From assembly GCA_910577945.1 (NCBI GenBank), contig CAJTNI010000004.1, forward strand, positions 1 through 64,000: a DNA stretch of 64,000 bases. The letters are read 5' to 3'. This document shows positions 59,405-64,000 of the stretch, piece by piece. The number at the start of each line of letters is the position of its first letter. The stretch's first letter is position 1. The DNA comes from an uncultured Christensenella sp. GTDB taxonomy: Bacteria; Bacillota; Clostridia; Christensenellales; Pumilibacteraceae. The notes under the pieces were generated by a model that saw nothing but the letters and a program-made list of their open reading frames with translations, searched no databases and had not been told where the DNA came from. Position numbers and translations under genes: made by a program.

Positions 59405-61155
59405 AAAATACAAAGGCACAAAAACAAGCGGGCACAATGCGCCGCCTCATGAAGTATTTGCTCCCGCACGCGTGGCTGCTCGCGCTCGCGTTTGTTTGCG
59501 CGGCGATTTCCTCCGTGGGCATGCTGTTTACGCCCGTGGTAATCGGCGACGCGGTCGACTGCATGCTCGCCGCGGGCAAGGTCGATTTCGAGCGGCTCAC
59601 CGCGCTCATAATCGCGCTCGCCGTGATAATCTGTGCGGTCATGCTGTTCCAATGGCTTATGAACCTGCTCGCCCAGCGCGCGGCGCACTACGCCGTTAAG
59701 GGCGCGCGCAAGGACGGGTTTTCCGCGCTGACCGACGCGCCGCTCGGCTATATCGACTCGCACTCGCACGGCGACCTTACGGCGCGGCTGTCTGTGGACG
59801 CCGACCAAATCGCCGACGGCATAGTGCAGGGCGCGACGCAAATTTTTACGGGCGTTGTAACAATCGTCGGCACGCTCGTGCTGATGATACGCATAAATCT
59901 TTGGATAGCCGTTGCCGTCGCCGCGCTCACGCCGCTGTCGCTTTTGGTGTCGTTTTTGGTCGCGCGCGGCTCGCATAAATACTTCACGCGGCAAACGCAT
60001 GTGCGCGGCGAGCTGTACGACTGCGCCGAGGAAACGATTAAAAACCGCGCGCTTATCGCCGCCTACGGGTACGCGCCGCGCGCGCAAGCCGAGTTCGGAC
60101 AAAAGAACGAAACGCTGCGCAAATGCGGCTTTAAAGCGACCTTCTACTCGTCGCTCGTCAACCCGTCCACGCGCCTGATAAACTCGCTGGTGTACGCGGT
60201 CGCCGCCGTCATGGGCACGGTGTACGCAATCGACGGCACGGTGTCCGTAGGCGACATAACCAAGCTGCTGCTTTTCGCAAATCAGTTCGCCCGCCCGCTC
60301 AACGAAATCACGGGCGTGATTACCGAGTTCCAAACCTCGCTCGCCGCCGCCAAGCGCATACTCGACCTCACCGAGATAGCCCCGCAGGACGACGGCGGCA
60401 AAGCGCTCGTGCCGTGCGGCGACGTAGCGATACGCGCGCTCGATTTTTCGTACGTGCCCGAAAAGCCGCTCATACAAAACCTCAATCTCGACGTGCCGCA
60501 GGGCACAATGGTGGCAATCGTCGGGCGTACGGGCTGCGGCAAAACTACGCTTATAAACCTTTTAATGCGCTTTTACGACCCCACCGCGGGCGAGCTGCTG
60601 TTCGACGGCGAGAACGCCGCCGAGCTCACGCGCAGCGGCGTGCGCAAAGGGTTCGGCATGGTGCTGCAAGACACCTGGATTTTCAAGGGCAGCGTGCGCA
60701 ACAACATAGCGTACGGCAAGCCCGACGCGACGGACGCCGAGGTCAAAGCCGCCGCCGCCGCTTGCGAAATCGACGGATTTATCGAGCGCATGCCCGACGG
60801 CTACGACACGATAATCGACGACGGCGACGGCATATCGCAGGGACAAAAACAGCTTATCAACATTGCGCGCATAATGCTCACCGACCCGCCCATGCTCATT
60901 CTCGACGAGGCTACGAGCAATATCGACACGCGAACCGAGCAGCGCGTGCAGAGCGCGTTCGACAAGCTTTTGCGCCCCGCGAACGGCAAAAAGAAAACGG
61001 GCTTCGTCGTGGCGCACCGCCTGTCCACAATCGTCAACGCCGACGTAATTCTCGTAATGGACAAAGGCAATATCATTGAGCGCGGCACGCACAAGGAGCT
61101 GCTCGCCAAGGGCGGCGCGTACGCCGAGCTGTACAGCGCACAGTTCGCAAGCTGA
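59401..61155 (+). CDS. ABC exporter half-transporter, subunit 2
   Basis: A 584-residue partner to the preceding gene. Walker A GRTGCGKTTL, signature ISQGQKQLINIARI and a canonical Walker B MLILDEATSNID with Glu. The non-standard ISQGQ signature would pair with subunit 1's Asp-type Walker B, giving one degenerate and one active site, as in TM287/288-type exporters. I start at 59401 (ATGA overlap with the previous stop); the frame opens eight codons earlier. A strong terminator follows at 61214. Confidence 0.95.
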   Translation: MKNTKAQKQAGTMRRLMKYLLPHAWLLALAFVCAAISSVGMLFTPVVIGDAVDCMLAAGKVDFERLTALIIALAVIICAVMLFQWLMNLLAQRAAHYAVKGARKDGFSALTDAPLGYIDSHSHGDLTARLSVDADQIADGIVQGATQIFTGVVTIVGTLVLMIRINLWIAVAVAALTPLSLLVSFLVARGSHKYFTRQTHVRGELYDCAEETIKNRALIAAYGYAPRAQAEFGQKNETLRKCGFKATFYSSLVNPSTRLINSLVYAVAAVMGTVYAIDGTVSVGDITKLLLFANQFARPLNEITGVITEFQTSLAAAKRILDLTEIAPQDDGGKALVPCGDVAIRALDFSYVPEKPLIQNLNLDVPQGTMVAIVGRTGCGKTTLINLLMRFYDPTAGELLFDGENAAELTRSGVRKGFGMVLQDTWIFKGSVRNNIAYGKPDATDAEVKAAAAACEIDGFIERMPDGYDTIIDDGDGISQGQKQLINIARIMLTDPPMLILDEATSNIDTRTEQRVQSAFDKLLRPANGKKKTGFVVAHRLSTIVNADVILVMDKGNIIERGTHKELLAKGGAYAELYSAQFAS

Positions 61156-61213
61156 GTTTAGCGCGAGCCGAAATTTCGACGAACTCGCCCTGCGAAAATT
61201 TATCGTAAAAAGC

Positions 61214-61238
61214 AAAAACCGCCTGCGGGCGGTTTTTT
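61214..61238. terminator. Bidirectional terminator between the exporter and MATE genes
   Basis: AAAAACCGCC, loop TGC, GGGCGGTTTTTT; serves the converging transcripts. It overlaps the stop codon of the MATE gene. Confidence 0.92.
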
Positions 61239-62679
61239 ATTGTTCGGAGTTTTCGTCGGCTTGCGCGGTCGCGCCGTCGTCGCGCGCCGCCGCTCTCGCC
61301 CGCTCCACCTCGCGCTCGCGCTTGTTGAACACGCGCGGAAACGTCACGAAAATGACGACCGTCGTAATCGCGCCCGCGACGAAATCGGCTATACCCTCGG
61401 ATAGATACACGCCCTTAAAGCCCAAAAAGTGCGTGAGCGCAAAGCACAGCGGTATCAGTATTATCACCTTTCGCAGCACGGCGAGAATGACCGCCGACTT
61501 AGCCTGACCGAGCGCGACGTTTACGTTTTGCAGCGTCATTTGCACAAAGAACATAATCGAGCCCATGAGGAAGAACGGCGCGTATTCGGTCACGATTGCG
61601 CGCACCTCGGCGCTCGCCGAAAACATATACGCGTAAAGCTGCGGCGCGGCGAGCGACGCCGACCACACGACCGCAGCAAAAACGAAAGCAATCGCCGTCA
61701 CGTACTTTATGCCCGTTTTGAGCCGCGCGGAATTGCCCTTGCCGTAGTTGTAGCTCACAAACGGCTGCATGCCGTACCCCAGCCCGTTGAGCGGCAGCGA
61801 AATCAACTGCAACGCGCTCAGCATAATGGTAAGCGCGGCGGTGTAGTCCTTGTTGCCGCCCGTCGCGCTATTGAGGTTTACGTTGAACACAATCTGAATG
61901 GCGCATTCGGTCAGCGTCATTATGAACGGCGAAAACCCGAGCGACAGTATGCAAAAAAACCGCCGCGCATCGGGCTTCATATCGCCGAGCTTAAATCGGA
62001 ATATACTGCGCTTGGAAAAGAAAAAGCAAATAATCCAAACGAACGATATCAACTGCGACAGCACCGTCGCAAGGCTCGCGCCGTTTACGCCCATGCCCAG
62101 CGCGAATATAAACACGGGGTCGAGTATAATGTTGACGACCGCGCCTATCAGCACCGAGAACATGGCGGTGAGCGAGTACCCTTGCGCCGTTATAAACGGG
62201 TTAAGCCCCTGCGCCGCAAGCACAAATACCGTGCCCGCCGAATAGATTTTAAGATACGACGTCGCGTACTCGACCGCGCTCGGCGGACAGCCGAACAGCT
62301 CGACGATTTGCCGCGCGAGAAAAAACGCAGTCACGCTGAGCACGACGCCTATTGCGGCGAGCGCGACGAACGACGAGTTGAACAGCTTGTTCGCCTCGGG
62401 CGTATCGTCCTCGCCCAGCTTCATGCTCGCCCGCGGCGCGCCGCCCAAGCCGATTAGGTTGGCGAACGCCTGAATGATAAGCGTTATCGGCAAAACCACG
62501 CCGAGCGCGGCGAGCGCGTCCATGCCCGAGCCCTTTATATTAGCCACGTACATTCTGTCCACAATGTTGTACAAAAACGTGATGAGCTGCGCGACTACGG
62601 CGGGCACGGTCAGCTTGAACACAAGCGGCAATATCTTGCCCGTGCCCAGCAATTCGGTTGTGGTTTGAGATTTTCGCAT
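61237..62679 (-). CDS. MATE-family efflux transporter
   Basis: A 480-residue transporter with about 12 membrane segments, a MatE-type opening (KLTVPAVVAQLITFLYNIVD) and the second half repeating it (GFSPFIMTLTECAIQIVFNV). It exports drugs or metabolites using Na+ or H+. I start at 62679 (MRKSQTTTELLGTGKI is the usual family start); the frame opens 12 codons earlier. TAGAAT lies seven bases before this ATG with TTGCTT 17 bp further, and there is no ribosome site, so the mRNA should be leaderless. Divergent from the XRE-type regulator gene. Confidence 0.95.
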   Translation of the reverse strand: MRKSQTTTELLGTGKILPLVFKLTVPAVVAQLITFLYNIVDRMYVANIKGSGMDALAALGVVLPITLIIQAFANLIGLGGAPRASMKLGEDDTPEANKLFNSSFVALAAIGVVLSVTAFFLARQIVELFGCPPSAVEYATSYLKIYSAGTVFVLAAQGLNPFITAQGYSLTAMFSVLIGAVVNIILDPVFIFALGMGVNGASLATVLSQLISFVWIICFFFSKRSIFRFKLGDMKPDARRFFCILSLGFSPFIMTLTECAIQIVFNVNLNSATGGNKDYTAALTIMLSALQLISLPLNGLGYGMQPFVSYNYGKGNSARLKTGIKYVTAIAFVFAAVVWSASLAAPQLYAYMFSASAEVRAIVTEYAPFFLMGSIMFFVQMTLQNVNVALGQAKSAVILAVLRKVIILIPLCFALTHFLGFKGVYLSEGIADFVAGAITTVVIFVTFPRVFNKREREVERARAAARDDGATAQADENSEQ

Positions 62680-62686
62680 TACCGCT

Positions 62687-62715
62687 ATTCTATCACAGCC
62701 GCGCGGCAAAAGCAA
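62687..62715 (-). promoter_or_regulatory. Promoter of the MATE gene (leaderless)
   Basis: -35 TTGCTT (62710-62715), 17-bp spacer, extended -10 TGATAGAAT (TAGAAT at 62687-62692); ATG at 62679. Confidence 0.7.
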
Positions 62716-62804
62716 TTATTTACGACGGGCGCGGCGATGCGTGCGCGAAAATCCGCAAATTTCCGCGGCGAACCCTCGCGCAACAAATCGGTGCGCGTTT
62801 GCTA

Positions 62805-62833
62805 TTGCATGCGCGCCGCGAGCATGCTATAAT
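62805..62833 (+). promoter_or_regulatory. Promoter of the XRE-DUF1648 gene (leaderless)
   Basis: -35 TTGCAT (62805-62810), 17-bp spacer, extended -10 TGCTATAAT (TATAAT at 62828-62833); ATG at 62840, only six bases on. Confidence 0.8.
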
Positions 62834-62839
62834 AACGGC

Positions 62840-63736
62840 ATGTTCAAGGATAATCTTATTTACCTGCGCAAAAAGAAAGGGCTTACGCAGCGCGAGCTTG
62901 CCGCGCGGCTGTTCGTCACGCGTCAAGCCGTTTCCAAGTGGGAGCTCGGCGTTACCGAGCCCGATTTGCAAACGCTCAAACGCCTTTGCGAAGCGCTCGA
63001 CTGCACGACGGAAACGCTGCTCGGCGACCGTATCGACGGGCAAAGCCCCGCCGACGGCGAGCGCGCCGTCACCGAAAAACGCGATACGCTCAACCGCATA
63101 ATGCTTGCGTGCACGCTGTTGTTTACCGCGTTTTGCATGCTGACAATCGCAATGCTTTACAGATACCTGCCCGAGACTATCCCCGCGCATTGGACGCACG
63201 GCGAAATAGACAGGTACGGCGACAAAGCCGAAATTTGGATGCTTGTTTCGGCTTTTGCGATATTTGCGGGCGTGGATATCGTCGTTTTCGTCATATGCAA
63301 AAAATACGGCGACGGAAAATCGGCGGCGCTCGGGCACTCGATAATATTGTTAATGATTCTCGCGTTCGAGCTTTTTGTGCTTATAACGTACATGCGCTAC
63401 GTTCCGACCGAATATTTAATCCCCGCCACGGCGAGCGAAACGGCGGCGCTCACGCTCGTGATTTTCGCAGGCGTATCGCCGCGCATAATGCCGCCCAACA
63501 AAGTCTACGGCGTCAAAACGCGGCTCACGCTCGACGACCGCGACGCTTGGCGCAAGGTCAACGCCGTTGCGGCGATATCGGGCGGCATAACCTCGGCGTG
63601 CGTTTTCGCCGCGTGCATGATTTTCGCGAGCAAGTACGCGTACGCGGCGTTTGCCGCATATTTGATTCCCGCTATAATCGTGTGCGTTTATCACAAAATC
63701 CAGAGCGCCCGCGTCAAACGCAAGCAAGGCAATTAG
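62840..63736 (+). CDS. XRE-type regulator fused to a DUF1648/SdpI-like membrane domain
   Basis: A 298-residue protein. Residues 1-62 are an XRE helix-turn-helix (LRKKKGLTQRELAARLFVTR, then QAVSKWELGVTEPD). After a linker, about five membrane segments follow with the DUF1648 motif ETIPAHWTHGEIDRYGDKAE. This matches membrane-tethered regulators related to SdpI-type immunity proteins. I start at 62840, six bases after a TATAAT box, which excludes the longer frame from 62741. It may control the divergent MATE gene. Confidence 0.9.
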   Translation: MFKDNLIYLRKKKGLTQRELAARLFVTRQAVSKWELGVTEPDLQTLKRLCEALDCTTETLLGDRIDGQSPADGERAVTEKRDTLNRIMLACTLLFTAFCMLTIAMLYRYLPETIPAHWTHGEIDRYGDKAEIWMLVSAFAIFAGVDIVVFVICKKYGDGKSAALGHSIILLMILAFELFVLITYMRYVPTEYLIPATASETAALTLVIFAGVSPRIMPPNKVYGVKTRLTLDDRDAWRKVNAVAAISGGITSACVFAACMIFASKYAYAAFAAYLIPAIIVCVYHKIQSARVKRKQGN

Positions 63737-63744
63737 CCGCGCGC

Positions 63745-64000
63745 CTAGTCGTCGTAATACAGCGTAAAGCACACGTCCTGCGAGTGGTCGCCGAATTTTT
63801 TTCCGAACAGATTAAACCCGCCGACGTTCTTTGCCGTCGGTTTGTTGCCGAACCGTACCTCTACTCTGTTCCCCGCGCTCAGCCCGAGGTCGTTTAACCG
63901 CGCCCGCGTTTCCACACGCGCGCCGTTTATCGTCGCGCCCTTTTCGTCCACGGCAAGCGTTATAAGCGCGCCGTATTGCGTGTTTACGCGCGGCCACCAC
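63745..64000 (-). CDS. Unrecognised protein, C-terminal part, cut by window edge
   Basis: The frame enters from the right edge and ends with TAG at 63745, giving about 84 residues: WWPRVNTQYGALITLAVDEK, then INGARVETRARLNDLGLSAG and a final DHSQDVCFTLYYDD. The stretch looks like a small beta-rich domain with an acidic end. No family recognised. It converges on the XRE-type gene, nine bases from that gene's stop. Confidence 0.6.
   Translation of the reverse strand, partial: WWPRVNTQYGALITLAVDEKGATINGARVETRARLNDLGLSAGNRVEVRFGNKPTAKNVGGFNLFGKKFGDHSQDVCFTLYYDD

Noticed and set aside
1-64000. CRISPR array
   Set aside because: No regularly spaced short direct repeats with unique spacers were found; repeat pairs present have irregular spacing.

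Overview
The window looks like a chromosomal segment of an uncultured, anaerobic, gut-type Firmicute (Clostridia). Clues are the strong AGGAGG-type ribosome sites, near-consensus sigma-70/A promoters, type III glutamine synthetase, a flavoredoxin-rubredoxin fusion, a ThiT thiamine importer under a TPP riboswitch, a glycogen operon, CUT1 sugar ABC genes and BspA-like surface proteins. The assignment is inferred from gene content only.

Layout. 1-3.3 kb: a gene cut by the left edge, then a four-gene phage-derived cassette (P27-type terminase small subunit, ParB-like protein, methyltransferase, SPL-like radical SAM protein) between two ~160-bp direct repeats. 3.9-20.7 kb: one minus-strand operon of 11 tightly packed genes behind a good promoter: transglutaminase-like protein, ClpB-like AAA+ ATPase with a degenerate first AAA domain, three unrecognised proteins, an NrdG-like radical SAM protein, a zinc-ribbon P-loop GTPase, a large protein with C-terminal membrane segments (possibly GAP1-like), and three membrane-anchored or lipidated surface proteins. 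This is the best candidate for an undescribed system. 20.7-22.0 kb: debris (Sel1-repeat pseudogene, duplicated terminators, tandem repeats) around an intact tRNA-Arg(CCG).

22-30.4 kb: glycogen operon glgB-glgA-glgP-GH13 amylase. 30.8-37.6 kb: zinc-ribbon membrane protein, riboswitch-controlled thiT, DUF421 protein, AAA ATPase, flavin reductase-rubredoxin, mnmA and a cation diffusion facilitator, separated by dispersed palindromic repeats. 37.9-51.2 kb: a carbohydrate-uptake locus, all on the minus strand (CBM-type lipoprotein, TIM-barrel hydrolase, two permeases, binding protein, ADP-ribosylglycohydrolase-like lipoprotein, MalK-type ATPase, large duplicated CBM-type lipoprotein), with a divergent AraC-family regulator and a palindrome in the shared promoter region. 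52.3-64 kb: glnN, a triple zinc-ribbon membrane protein, dnaN, a heterodimeric ABC exporter, a MATE transporter, an XRE-DUF1648 regulator and a gene cut by the right edge.

A recurrent property is that at least five genes have consensus-like promoters whose -10 box lies only 6-10 nt before the start codon with no Shine-Dalgarno sequence, so they should be leaderless or nearly so, whereas operon-internal genes have strong ribosome sites.
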